64,000 nt of DNA from assembly GCA_963846925.1 (NCBI GenBank), contig CAWJXW010000020.1, positions 248,001 through 312,000 on the forward strand. Direction: 5' to 3'. The notes below the pieces were generated by a model. The model searched no databases, was not told where the DNA came from, and saw only the letters and a list, made by a program, of their open reading frames with translations. This document shows positions 43,285 to 50,847 of the stretch, one piece after another. The DNA comes from JAQBQB01 sp963846925 (GTDB taxonomy: Bacteria; Gemmatimonadota; Gemmatimonadetes; Gemmatimonadales; Gemmatimonadaceae). Numbering within the stretch: position 1 is the first letter of the stretch; every line of letters starts with the position of its first letter. Made by a program: the position numbers and the translations under genes.

Positions 43285-43831
43285 ATGACTCTGCCCGAAT
43301 CTCTCTTCGCACCGTGGGAGACGTTCTACGTCATCGTCGGCTCCTCCGGCGGCGCGCTGACCGGTCTCCTCTTCGTCGTCGTCGCCCTCGCCGCCGACCG
43401 AAGCACGCCGGCCACCGAGAGGGGGCTGAGCGCCTTCACCACGCCGTCCATTTTTCATTTCGTGGTCGTGATGGCGATCGCCGCGCTGGTCACGATGCCG
43501 CGGCGCGGTTTAGCGAGTCTCAGCGTGCTGCTCGGCGTGTGCGCGGTCGCCGGCGGCACGGTCACGGTCACTCGCGGTGCGGCGCATCATGACGTTCGAA
43601 CAGTACAAGCCGGTGGCCGAGGACTGGCTTTTCCACGGCGTCGCTCCGGCCCTCTGCTACGTCGGCCTACTCGTCGCCGCGATCGTGTTGCGGGCGGAGA
43701 CGGAGCTCGCGTTGTATCTCATCGCATCGGCGACGTTGGTGCTGCTCTTCGTCGGCATCCACAACGCGTGGGACGTGGCGCTCTACAGCGCGATCAATCT
43801 GCCGCGCCGCGAGGACGCGCCGCCGCGATAA
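43285..43831 (+). pseudogene. Small polytopic membrane protein, one frameshift
   Basis: ATG 43285 starts WETFYVIVGSSGGALTGLLF and three hydrophobic segments (to about 43565). The frame then breaks near 43570-43580. The continuation in another frame reads RRIMTFEQYKPVAEDWLFHG with two more helices (PALCYVGLLVAAIVL and ALYLIASATLVLLFVGI) and ends at TAA 43831. Together it is about 181 residues with five or six helices. The GSSGGALTGLLFV start recurs in membrane proteins of unknown function. One indel would explain the split. Confidence 0.6.
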
Positions 43832-43841
43832 CACCGCGTCG

Positions 43842-43970
43842 ATGAACCAGGTGTACGAAGGCGGATCGTTCTTCAAGAACGGTCAATATGGAACGCTCAC
43901 GCAGTTCCCCGTGCCGGACAGCGAGCGGAGCAACCCGAACTTCCACGGCTGCCTCGATACGAATCCGTAG
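43842..43970 (+). CDS. Possible 42-residue peptide or gene remnant next to an octamer array
   Basis: ATG 43842 to TAG 43970 encodes 42 residues including VYEGGSFFKNGQYGTLTQFP and SNPNFHGCLDTNP. The composition is protein-like, but there is no upstream ribosome site and the upstream frame is not coding. It may be the remaining C-terminus of a lost gene. The octamer array starts at the next base after the stop, as it does at the DUF4136 gene. Confidence 0.3.
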   Translation: MNQVYEGGSFFKNGQYGTLTQFPVPDSERSNPNFHGCLDTNP

Positions 43971-44026
43971 GACCGGTGGACCGGTGGACCGGTGGACCGG
44001 TGGACCGGTGGACCGGTGGACCGCTG
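43971..44026. repeat. Octamer tandem array (GACCGGTG), locus 3
   Basis: Seven head-to-tail octamers, the first six perfect and the last GACCGCTG. It is in the same register and orientation as the array at 1015, and complementary to that at 34623. It separates a small open frame from a terminator hairpin. Confidence 0.92.
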
Positions 44027-44035
44027 GACAGCAGG

Positions 44036-44068
44036 CGGGCGGTCGGCGTATAAGTCGCCGGCCGCCCG
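44036..44068. terminator. Hairpin with T-tract, shared by convergent genes
   Basis: The arms CGGGCGGTCGGCG and CGCCGGCCGCCCG pair over 13 positions (one T-G wobble), followed by TTTCTGACTT on the plus strand. It lies 13 nt beyond the PepSY gene stop on the minus strand, so it may end transcripts from both sides. Confidence 0.65.
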
Positions 44069-44080
44069 TTTCTGACTTGG

Positions 44081-44437
44081 CTACGGCTTTTTCGGCTTCG
44101 GTTCCCCGGCTGCTTCCTTCTTTTCGGCGGCGGCAGATTCATGACTGACGGCGACGACCTTGCCGGTCATCGCGTTGACGTTCACCTCGTCCGTCCCGTT
44201 TTTTCCCGCGGTCTTGATTTCGTAGGAATAGATCAGCTTTCCCTTCTCCATCTCGAGCTCCACGCCTTCGATCTTTCCCTTCGGGACGCGTTTCTGGGCC
44301 GTTTCCGCGGCGACGGATTCGGTGATCTTGGCGCGCTTCGCGAGTGAGTCGGGGATGTCCTTCTTGTATGTCTCTTGGGCACTCGCTGAGACGGCGGTAA
44401 TCACCAGCGCAGCTGCGGCTACGGCGACGGCTTTCAT
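44081..44437 (-). CDS. Secreted PepSY-domain protein
   Basis: 118 residues. The signal peptide is about 1-21 (AVAVAAAALVITAVSASAQ). A PepSY-like domain follows: SLAKRAKITESVAAETAQKR, VPKGKIEGVELEMEKGKLIY, SYEIKTAGKNGTDEVNVNAM and TGKVVAV. PepSY domains are small periplasmic inhibitor or binding modules. The C-terminal 20 residues are Lys/Pro/Glu-rich (EKKEAAGEPKPKKP). ATG 44437 has GGAGGACAGAT. It is monocistronic. Confidence 0.85.
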   Translation of the reverse strand: MKAVAVAAAALVITAVSASAQETYKKDIPDSLAKRAKITESVAAETAQKRVPKGKIEGVELEMEKGKLIYSYEIKTAGKNGTDEVNVNAMTGKVVAVSHESAAAEKKEAAGEPKPKKP

Positions 44438-44586
44438 ATCTGTCCTCCGTGGGACGGGTGTGATCGGTCGACATCGGAGAAGCGTAGCTCAGCTCCCTGA
44501 CCTCTCGCTGACAGAGCGGCGTCGGCTACGGAACGACCGCGGCCTTGACCGTGGCGATGTGAGCGGCCGTTCCATACGTTCTGTTG

Positions 44587-45081
44587 ATGAGAACGTTTCT
44601 CACAACCACTTCGATCCTGCTCACGACGGCGGCGTGCGGAACCGTGGCGCGGCCGGTAGACTCTCCCTCGTACAAGCCGCGCACGCGTGAGATCACCGTG
44701 ACGACCGTGCCTCTTTTGGTTAAGGAGGCGCAGACCGTCTATCCGTTTCTGAAGCCGGCATTCGCCAAGGGCGGCGTGCTCGATGGGAAGGAGGTGTATG
44801 CCTTCTCACCGAGCACGATCACCGTCGTCGAGGGCGACACGATCCACCTCACGCTGATCAACCCAGAAGACGACTTCCATTCCTTCGTGCTGCCCGACTT
44901 CGCCGTCGCCCTGCCCGGAGGCAAGACCACGGAGGCGACGTACGTGGCACGACGCGCCGGCATCTTCAGGATTCTCTGTTCGGTGCCGTCGCACCTGCCG
45001 ATGATGTCGGGGCAGTTGGTCGTGCTTCCCGCCCGGACCATGGCAGGTGCGGATGCCGGACCACCCCCGCCGACGCGCTAG
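44587..45081 (+). CDS. Cupredoxin-like copper lipoprotein
   Basis: A 164-residue lipoprotein; the signal ends SILLTTAAC (Cys near 17). The domain (about 70-150) has STITVVEGDTIHLTLINPED. The copper ligands are His in DDFHSFVLPDF, Cys in FRILCSVPSH, the following His, and Met in LPMMSGQL: a type I blue-copper site. It could carry electrons or bind copper at the envelope. It faces a Dps gene convergently, so iron/copper stress functions sit together, though that may be chance. The start is ATG 44587, just after a TTG. Confidence 0.85.
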   Translation: MRTFLTTTSILLTTAACGTVARPVDSPSYKPRTREITVTTVPLLVKEAQTVYPFLKPAFAKGGVLDGKEVYAFSPSTITVVEGDTIHLTLINPEDDFHSFVLPDFAVALPGGKTTEATYVARRAGIFRILCSVPSHLPMMSGQLVVLPARTMAGADAGPPPPTR

Positions 45082-45094
45082 ACGACCGCCTCCC

Positions 45095-45724
45095 TCAGCC
45101 CCGCGCCACGACCGTCGGCGTGTCCACCAAATGCTCCGAGACGAACCAGACCTGCAGCTCGTTCGTCCGCAGCACGTTCGAGACCAGAATGTCGTTCGAC
45201 GACATGTCATCGAGATCGTCAGCGCGCGTCGCAAGCTCCCGCGCCTGGTCGATGACCAGCTCGTGCGCGTCCAGCAGGCGCGATAGCATCGCCGGCACCT
45301 CCTCGGCGCCGTCGGGCGGACGCGGAATGCTCGTCAGCTCGGCGACGTGCCGGCCGTCGCCCACGGCGATCGCGCCGAGCGTCTGGATGCGTTCCGCGAC
45401 GATGTCGATCAACTCCTCCTGCTCCTCCGCGTGCTTGTCCATGAGCAGGTGCAGTTGATAGAACGTGTGCCCGCGCATCAGCCAGTGAGTCTTCTTGTAC
45501 AGGTCGTAGAGGACGCGGGTGTCCGCCAACAAACGATTGAGTCCTCGAGCCATCTCGGCTCGCACGTCCGAGGACAATCCGATCGGCATGTCGACCAGCT
45601 GGTCGAATCGCTGCACCTCGGGGCTGTGCTGATGGAGCCGCGGTTGAGACTCTCCGTTCGCGTGGCGGGCGTGGCCGTTCGAGTGGCCGTTGTGGCGGCC
45701 TTTGGTGAGTGCGCGCTTCGTCAT
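45095..45724 (-). CDS. dps: Dps-family ferritin-like protein with His-rich N-terminal tail
   Basis: 209 residues. The ferritin-like four-helix domain (about 50-205) contains YDLYKKTHWLMRGHTFYQLH and LLMDKHAEEQEELIDIVAER, which supply the His, Asp and Glu of the inter-subunit iron site. Dps protects DNA by storing iron and using peroxide. The N-terminal 40 residues (KGRHNGHSNGHARHANGES) are rich in His, Gly, Asn and Arg. Basic Dps tails bind DNA; one this rich in His could also bind metal. ATG 45724 was chosen; ATG 45745 is possible. No regulator site was seen upstream. Confidence 0.92.
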   Translation of the reverse strand: MTKRALTKGRHNGHSNGHARHANGESQPRLHQHSPEVQRFDQLVDMPIGLSSDVRAEMARGLNRLLADTRVLYDLYKKTHWLMRGHTFYQLHLLMDKHAEEQEELIDIVAERIQTLGAIAVGDGRHVAELTSIPRPPDGAEEVPAMLSRLLDAHELVIDQARELATRADDLDDMSSNDILVSNVLRTNELQVWFVSEHLVDTPTVVARG

Positions 45725-45728
45725 TGAA

Positions 45729-46259
45729 ATGTGTTCTCTGCGCATTGTAGGGGTTGGCTGTGGCGCCCGAGGTCAGGCGCCTTGGGAGGCACTGCAAGGA
45801 ACGGCCCGCAAGCGCGACGAACGCCGTCGCGCCTGGTTCGCCGCTCTCACATTCTTCGCCGCGCTGATCCCACCGGTCCGGATCGCGCTGAGGGTCTATG
45901 TGCGCGACGGACCCGGTGCGACCGCCGACGACGGCGCTCGCGTCGCAGCCGCGCTCAAACGCGGCTTCTATGCGGATTCCATCGTCGTTCCGCCGGCCGA
46001 GACGCTCCACCTGGACAAACCGCCGTTCCAGATCCCCGACTCCGCGACGCGGGAACGAATCGGACACCGCGTCATTATCCAGGGTGCCGTGGGCGCGACG
46101 GGTCCGGTTCTAGAGGTTCGCTTGCGGTTGCTCAACATTCTCACTCAGCCGCTAGCCAGTGAGGACACCATGCGCCTCCAACGGAGTGAGATCGAGGGTA
46201 CGCTCGCGGCAAGGGGCCGCGCCTACGCGGTCTTTCTGTCTCAGCGATTCAAGCGCTAG
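45729..46259 (+). CDS. Hypothetical protein with one membrane segment
   Basis: About 176 residues. The N-terminus is short and basic, followed by AWFAALTFFAALIPPVRIAL (membrane helix). The rest includes RVYVRDGPGATADDGARVAA and ALKRGFYADSIVVPP, then VIIQGAVGATGPVLEVRLRL. The last part has the alternating pattern of a beta domain. It starts only five bases from the divergent dps start, so both promoters would overlap coding sequence. I do not recognise a family. Confidence 0.5.
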   Translation: MCSLRIVGVGCGARGQAPWEALQGTARKRDERRRAWFAALTFFAALIPPVRIALRVYVRDGPGATADDGARVAAALKRGFYADSIVVPPAETLHLDKPPFQIPDSATRERIGHRVIIQGAVGATGPVLEVRLRLLNILTQPLASEDTMRLQRSEIEGTLAARGRAYAVFLSQRFKR

Positions 46260-46299
46260 ACGTGCTCGATGTTTCAATGGCCCGCCGTTTGCATCTCGC

Positions 46300-46518
46300 G
46301 TGTCCTCCGTGATCGAGCGTCGAACGGATCCGGGATCCCGCCAGCGATTCGCGGCCACATGCACCGAGGTGCGTACGCTGATGGAGCAGGCGTGCCCGGG
46401 GATGCCGTCGCCACAGCTCGAGCGACTCGTCTTAGAAATGACGCGCGTCCAGCTTCGATACGAGCCGCCGACGTCCTCTCTCGCCGAGCACTATTTCGTG
46501 CCGCGCCAGCGGCATTGA
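46300..46518 (+). CDS. Small hypothetical protein, 72 residues
   Basis: GTG 46300 opens a short frame reading SSVIERRTDPGSRQRFAATC and EVRTLMEQACPGMPSPQLER, then RVQLRYEPPTSSLAEHYFVP. The composition is coding-like. No family is recognised. It lies 40 nt after the previous gene. The same frame stays open for another 50 codons past the TGA at 46516, reaching the next gene (AGLIEIQLRLANLEEMLRAL), so an extra stop or an indel is possible. Confidence 0.4.
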   Translation: MSSVIERRTDPGSRQRFAATCTEVRTLMEQACPGMPSPQLERLVLEMTRVQLRYEPPTSSLAEHYFVPRQRH

Positions 46519-46676
46519 GCTGAGCCAGCCGGCGTCTTCGTTCGACTGAGGACGGCGGGCCTGATCGAGATCCAGCTCCGGCTGGCCAATCTCGAGGAGA
46601 TGCTGCGCGCGCTGGCCGGACCGACTAATGTGAACGTCATGCGACCGGACGACGCGCCCCCCGGCTGGCAGCCGCG

Positions 46677-46967
46677 GTGAGCGCTCCCTGCCCGACTTTC
46701 GGCTTCACGATTCAAGTCGAACCGCGTGCGACCGTGGATTTCACGGCGCTCGCGGACGACTTGCGCCGGCTGGCGCAGGCAAACGGCCTTGTCGTCGCGC
46801 GGCGCGGACCGCGCGATCCGCGTCCGCTAGCATTCGACGTCACTCGCGAAGGAAGCCAGGCCACGCAGGCCGATCGTGAGCTGCTCGTCGAGTGGGCGGC
46901 GCGCTGGAACCGCGTCGCCGCCATCTCGATTTCTGACCTCGACGATCTGAGCGCCGCCGCCGAGTGA
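46677..46967 (+). CDS. Small protein, possibly YggL-like
   Basis: 96 residues from GTG 46677, which overlaps the TGA of the upstream open frame. The layout FGFTIQVEPRATVDFTALAD, LRRLAQANGLVVARR and REGSQATQADRELLVEWAAR loosely follows YggL-type (50S ribosome-binding, DUF469) proteins, with their D-rich helix, GL-strand and WL helix. The identity is low, so the assignment is tentative. It is part of a run of tiny genes between dps and a secreted protein. Confidence 0.45.
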   Translation: MSAPCPTFGFTIQVEPRATVDFTALADDLRRLAQANGLVVARRGPRDPRPLAFDVTREGSQATQADRELLVEWAARWNRVAAISISDLDDLSAAAE

Positions 46968-47016
46968 GCGGTGCCGCCGAGACGACTCGGCTCGCCGCCC
47001 CCAACAGAGGTTTTCC

Positions 47017-48009
47017 ATGCGATCCCTCCGCGCTGCGCCGTTTCTGTTCTCGCTCATTCCCGTCGGCCTGCTCGCGCAATCGGCGACTCCGACCTCGTTC
47101 GTCACGACGATCGGAAAGGACACGTTCTGTCTCGAGCAGTACTCACGGATGGGCAACGTCGTCTCGGGGACATGGGTCGTAATGCACCCGCCGGGCGTGT
47201 TCGTTCATGACTACCGGATCACGCTCGACCAGAACGGGCTCCCCGCGCGTTATACCATGAAGTACAGCACGCCGGGCGCGCTTACGCCCCCCGACCTCGA
47301 CTCGCTCACCGTGACCTATGGCCGAGATTCGGCCAGCCTCCGGTTCTTCACGCGGGATTCCTCGTTCGCGCGGCCGATCGCGATGCGCGAGGCGTTTCCG
47401 CTCCTCGGACAATCGTTCGTGGGCGTCGAGCTCGCGCTGACGCGCCTTCGCCGCATGCACGTCGACTCGACGTCGATCACGCTCCATCCGCCGTCCGAGC
47501 CGACGCGACCGGTGACCATCGCGCCCGTGCGATTCTTCGGTGGCGACTCCGCGATCGTGGGCGCCGCGTTTCGCGTTCACGTCGCGCCGGATGGCAGCAT
47601 ACTCGGCCTCCGCTTCGGCCCCGCCGAATTGCGCCGCGTCGCGCCGTACGACATTCGCGCGGTTACCGACGGATTCGTCAAAGCGTTTGCACCGCGCGTG
47701 GCTGCACAGGCCGCGGCCGCCGCGGCCCGAGTGGAGATCGAACTTTCGCCTGCGCAACTCGATCGTTTCGTCGGTGAATACTCGCTCGGGGCGACGACCG
47801 TCCCCGTCACGCGCGACGGCAGTCACCTTCTGATCCATTTGCCTCAGGCGACGCCGCTCCAATTGTTGGCAATGTCGCCGAGCGAGTTCTTCGTGAGGAA
47901 ACCGGATCTCGTCGTGGCGTTCGAGGCCGATTCCACCGGCCGCGTCACCGGTCTCACCATCGCCCAGGGTGAAGGAAAGCAGCGCTTGAGTCGAACGAAG
48001 TCACACTAG
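47017..48009 (+). CDS. Secreted protein with C-terminal DUF3471-like domain
   Basis: 330 residues. The signal peptide is about 1-20 (LRAAPFLFSLIPVGLLAQ). A long beta-rich region follows (about 28-235). The C-terminal part, VEIELSPAQLDRFVGEYSLG then TVPVTRDGSHLLIHLP and SEFFVRKPDLVVAFEADSTG, matches the DUF3471 module often found behind beta-lactamase-like domains. No enzyme motif is seen in the first part. Such modules may bind ligand or shape the active site of a partner. ATG 47017 has AGAGG. It is monocistronic; a PHP phosphoesterase gene follows after 23 nt. Confidence 0.72.
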   Translation: MRSLRAAPFLFSLIPVGLLAQSATPTSFVTTIGKDTFCLEQYSRMGNVVSGTWVVMHPPGVFVHDYRITLDQNGLPARYTMKYSTPGALTPPDLDSLTVTYGRDSASLRFFTRDSSFARPIAMREAFPLLGQSFVGVELALTRLRRMHVDSTSITLHPPSEPTRPVTIAPVRFFGGDSAIVGAAFRVHVAPDGSILGLRFGPAELRRVAPYDIRAVTDGFVKAFAPRVAAQAAAAAARVEIELSPAQLDRFVGEYSLGATTVPVTRDGSHLLIHLPQATPLQLLAMSPSEFFVRKPDLVVAFEADSTGRVTGLTIAQGEGKQRLSRTKSH

Positions 48010-48032
48010 GAACGGCTCAGAACGCGAGGACA

Positions 48033-49112
48033 TTGGACACCAACGCGCTCGTCAGCGGGCTGCTGCGCGATCTCGCAGCGGTGCAATCGGAGCGACAGTC
48101 GAGCCTCGGCTACGAGAGAGCAGCGAACACGGTCTTCAATCTCGAGCGGCCGCTCGAGACCTACGTCCAAGCTGACGGTACACTGCGCAAGATCTCCAGC
48201 GTCGGTCCGAAGTCGGAACGCGTCGCGCTCGAAGTGTTGCGCACGGGCGGCTCGCCGTTCGTCGAGGAGGCGATTCTGGCGAGCGCGCATGCGGCCGACG
48301 TGGAAAAGGGTCGCGCGCTGCGCACGAACTTCATGAGCCGAGCGCGCGTGCTCGAGACACTCGAGACGCCCGCGCCCGGAGCGATCGCCGCGACCGACTA
48401 TCGTGGTGACCTCCAGATGCACTCGACGTGGAGCGACGGAAGGCAGACCATCGAGGACATCATCGAGGCGGCGCTTGCTCGCGGCTACGCGTTCTGTGGC
48501 CTCACCGACCATTCATATGGTCTTCGCATCGCGCGCGGTGTCTCCATGGCGGATCTCGCCGAACAGCACCGCGAGATCGACGGTCTCAACCAGCGCTACC
48601 AAGGCCGCTTCCGACTGATCAAGGGGATCGAAGCCAACATCGGCGCGGACGGTTCGATCGACATGACTCCGGAGGAACTCGCGCGCCTCGAGTTCGTGGT
48701 CGCCGCTCCACATTCCGGTCTTCGCTCCCCAGCGGACCAAACGTCACGCATGGTCGCCGCCGTTCGCGCTCGCGGAGTGCACGTGCTGGGACACCCGCGC
48801 GGACGTCAGTACAGCACGAGGGCCGGCATCCAAGCCGACTGGTCGCAGGTATTCGCCGCCGCGGCCGCCGCGAACGTCGCAATCGAGATCGACGGCGATC
48901 CGTGGCGGCAGGACGTCGACTACGAGCTTGCGGGAGCGGCGCTCCAAGCGGGCTGCCTCTTCGCGCTGGACAGCGACGCGCACTCGCCGCCGGAGCTGCG
49001 GAACGCGGAGATCGCGATCGCGCACGCCCGCCTGGCCGGGATTCCGCGCGACAGGGTGATCAACTGCTGGCCGACCGATCACCTGATCGCCTGGCTGGCC
49101 GAGCGACCCTGA
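48033..49112 (+). CDS. PHP-domain phosphoesterase with PolX-like HhH region, no polymerase domain
   Basis: 359 residues from TTG 48033 (GAGG four bases before). The N-terminal 80 residues resemble the PolX helix-hairpin-helix region (VSGLLRDLAAVQSERQSSLG, ADGTLRKISSVGPKSERVAL). A PHP domain begins GDLQMHSTWSDGRQTIEDII (about 129-148) and continues YAFCGLTDHSYG, RLIKGIEANIGADG, VVAAPHSGLR, VHVLGHPRGR and LFALDSDAHSPPEL. PHP domains are metal-dependent phosphoesterases. The polymerase palm between the two is absent. It may process DNA 3' ends or hydrolyse a small phosphate. Confidence 0.85.
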   Translation: MDTNALVSGLLRDLAAVQSERQSSLGYERAANTVFNLERPLETYVQADGTLRKISSVGPKSERVALEVLRTGGSPFVEEAILASAHAADVEKGRALRTNFMSRARVLETLETPAPGAIAATDYRGDLQMHSTWSDGRQTIEDIIEAALARGYAFCGLTDHSYGLRIARGVSMADLAEQHREIDGLNQRYQGRFRLIKGIEANIGADGSIDMTPEELARLEFVVAAPHSGLRSPADQTSRMVAAVRARGVHVLGHPRGRQYSTRAGIQADWSQVFAAAAAANVAIEIDGDPWRQDVDYELAGAALQAGCLFALDSDAHSPPELRNAEIAIAHARLAGIPRDRVINCWPTDHLIAWLAERP

Positions 49113-49171
49113 CGGGACGATTTTCCACTTGAATCCCGACGGATTGTTCGTCTTGACCGACGGAGGCTCGC

Positions 49172-49687
49172 ATGAAGATCGCTTTGATTGCCCTCGGCGT
49201 CGTCGCTGCGTTGCTCGTCGTGGTCGTGGTTGCGGGGTACAGTCTGCCGGTGAAGCACCGCGCGCAGGTGACCGCCGCGATCGCCGCGCCACCCGACCAG
49301 GTGTACGCCCTGATCACGAACGTGGCGGCATTTCCCACGTGGCGTACGGGAGTGCAGTCCATCGACGTCCTGCCGTCGTCCGACACGAGGCCGCGCTGGC
49401 GCGAGGTGTCGAAAAACGGGACGATCCCGTTTGTCGCCGAATCGGAGAAGCCGCCGGTTACCCTCGTGACGAGAATCGATTCCAAGTCACTGCCGTTCGG
49501 CGGAACGTGGACTTACGACGTGCAGCCGGACTCTGGTGGGCGAACAAAGCTTCAGATCACTGAGGACGGCGAGATCTACAACCCGATCTTCCGCTTCGTC
49601 AGCAGATTCTTCATCGGCTACGAAGGTACGTTGCGCCAGTACGTGGCGGACGTGAAGCGGACGCTGAAGTCAGCCGACGGCCGCTAG
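49172..49687 (+). CDS. SRPBCC-fold protein, membrane-anchored
   Basis: 171 residues. An N-terminal helix (LIALGVVAALLVVVVVAGYS) anchors it, and the rest is a START/SRPBCC domain: VTAAIAAPPDQVYALITNVA, FPTWRTGVQSIDVLPS, TLVTRIDSKSLPFGGTWTYD, TKLQITEDGEIYNPIFRFVS and RFFIGYEGTLRQYVADVKR. SRPBCC proteins hold hydrophobic ligands in a deep pocket; the ligand is unknown. It stands in one direction behind the PHP gene and converges with the zinc-finger gene. Confidence 0.85.
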   Translation: MKIALIALGVVAALLVVVVVAGYSLPVKHRAQVTAAIAAPPDQVYALITNVAAFPTWRTGVQSIDVLPSSDTRPRWREVSKNGTIPFVAESEKPPVTLVTRIDSKSLPFGGTWTYDVQPDSGGRTKLQITEDGEIYNPIFRFVSRFFIGYEGTLRQYVADVKRTLKSADGR

Positions 49688-49696
49688 CCGAAGCAG

Positions 49697-50017
49697 TTAC
49701 GCGTGGGCGATCGTCCGCAATCCAAACGTTGGCATCGGCTCGAACATCACGTCGTCCACGTAGCAGTAGCCCCAGTCGTCCTCCGGCTCGAAGCTCCGGA
49801 TGACCGGGTGCTGCGTTTGGTGAAAGTGTTTGGTCGCGTGCTTGTTCGGCGACTCGTCGCAGCAGCCCACATGCCCGCACGTAAGACAAAGCCGGAGGTG
49901 CACCCATTCACTTCCGGATGCCAGACACTCCTCGCATCCGTCGGGAGTCTTTGGCTCCGGCGGGTGAAGCCCGACGACGTGAGTGCACCGCGGAGGACGA
50001 TTGGCCATGTCGCTCAC
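49697..50017 (-). CDS. UBP-type zinc-finger protein
   Basis: 106 residues. CTHVVGLHPPEPKTPDGCEEC, HLRLCLTCGHVGCCDES and KHATKHFHQTQHPVIRSFEP follow the Zn-UBP layout that binds ubiquitin tails in eukaryotes. In bacteria this small protein is widespread but its role is unknown. The GTG 50017 start overlaps the stop of the DUF1445 gene (GTGA), so translation is coupled; ATG 50008 is an alternative. Confidence 0.88.
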   Translation of the reverse strand: MSDMANRPPRCTHVVGLHPPEPKTPDGCEECLASGSEWVHLRLCLTCGHVGCCDESPNKHATKHFHQTQHPVIRSFEPEDDWGYCYVDDVMFEPMPTFGLRTIAHA

Positions 50018-50847
50018 CGATCTCTTTCAGGTAACGAGATAAACTGCGCCGCCCTGCCGGCGGTCGGGAGGTCTCCCGTGAAGCTTAGCGAGTCCAGATC
50101 GCTGACCAGCATGCAGCCTGGAGCGTGCGTCAACGCAAACGGTATTTTCGCGCGTGCGATCGCCGCCTGCGGCGTCACGCCGCACGCCCAAAACACCGGG
50201 ACCTCGCCTGTCGCGACCTCGACCGCGTCGCCGTAGTGCGGCGATGAGAGATCCGCAATGCCGATCTCCTCAGGGGCGCCGGCGTGCACGGGCGCGCCAT
50301 GCGCCGAACTGAACCGCGCCGTGATGGCGATGGCGCGCGGGACGTCAGCGGCCACGAGTGGTCGCATCGATACGACGAGCGGCCCGGAGAACGGACCCGC
50401 CGGTTCACACGCGATGCTCGTGCGGTACATCGCGACGTTGATTCCCGCCGCCAGGTGTTTGAGCGGAATCCCGGCCGCCGTCAGCGCCTCCTCGAACGTG
50501 AACGAGCATCCGAGAACGAATCCGACGAGATCGTCGCGCCAGAGATGCGACACGTCGCCGATCTCTTCCGCCAGCTGGCCGTCGCGCCACACTCGGTAGC
50601 GAGGAAGGTCGGTTCGGAGGTCCATGTCGGCGCCGAGCTCCGGCACATGCGGTACGCCAGGCTCCGTCACGCCGATCACCGGGCACGGCTTCGGATTGAG
50701 CCGGCAGAACATCGCGAAGTCGTCGGCGACGCCGGCCGGCACGACGACGAGATTCCCCTGCACGAATCCCGGCGCGAGCCCCGCCGTCGGTCCCGTGAGC
50801 GTACCCGATCTCGCCGCCAGCCGTACGTCCCGCCCCCGCCCGGTCAC
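50014..50847 (-). CDS. DUF1445/YcsI-family putative hydro-lyase
   Basis: 277 residues from GTG 50847. The opening RSGTLTGPTAGLAPGFVQGNLVV is typical of the family (RxGxxxGPTAGxAPGxxQaN). Other conserved blocks are DFAMFCRLNPKPCPVIGVTE, DLVGFVLGCSFTFEEALTAA and VFWACGVTPQAAI, THAPGCMLVSD. Members are annotated as putative hydro-lyases or D-glutamate cyclases. The gene is wedged between an MFS transporter (four-base overlap) and a UBP zinc finger (four-base overlap), so all three are translated as one unit and probably act on the transported compound. Confidence 0.88.
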   Translation of the reverse strand: MTGRGRDVRLAARSGTLTGPTAGLAPGFVQGNLVVVPAGVADDFAMFCRLNPKPCPVIGVTEPGVPHVPELGADMDLRTDLPRYRVWRDGQLAEEIGDVSHLWRDDLVGFVLGCSFTFEEALTAAGIPLKHLAAGINVAMYRTSIACEPAGPFSGPLVVSMRPLVAADVPRAIAITARFSSAHGAPVHAGAPEEIGIADLSSPHYGDAVEVATGEVPVFWACGVTPQAAIARAKIPFALTHAPGCMLVSDLDSLSFTGDLPTAGRAAQFISLPERDR

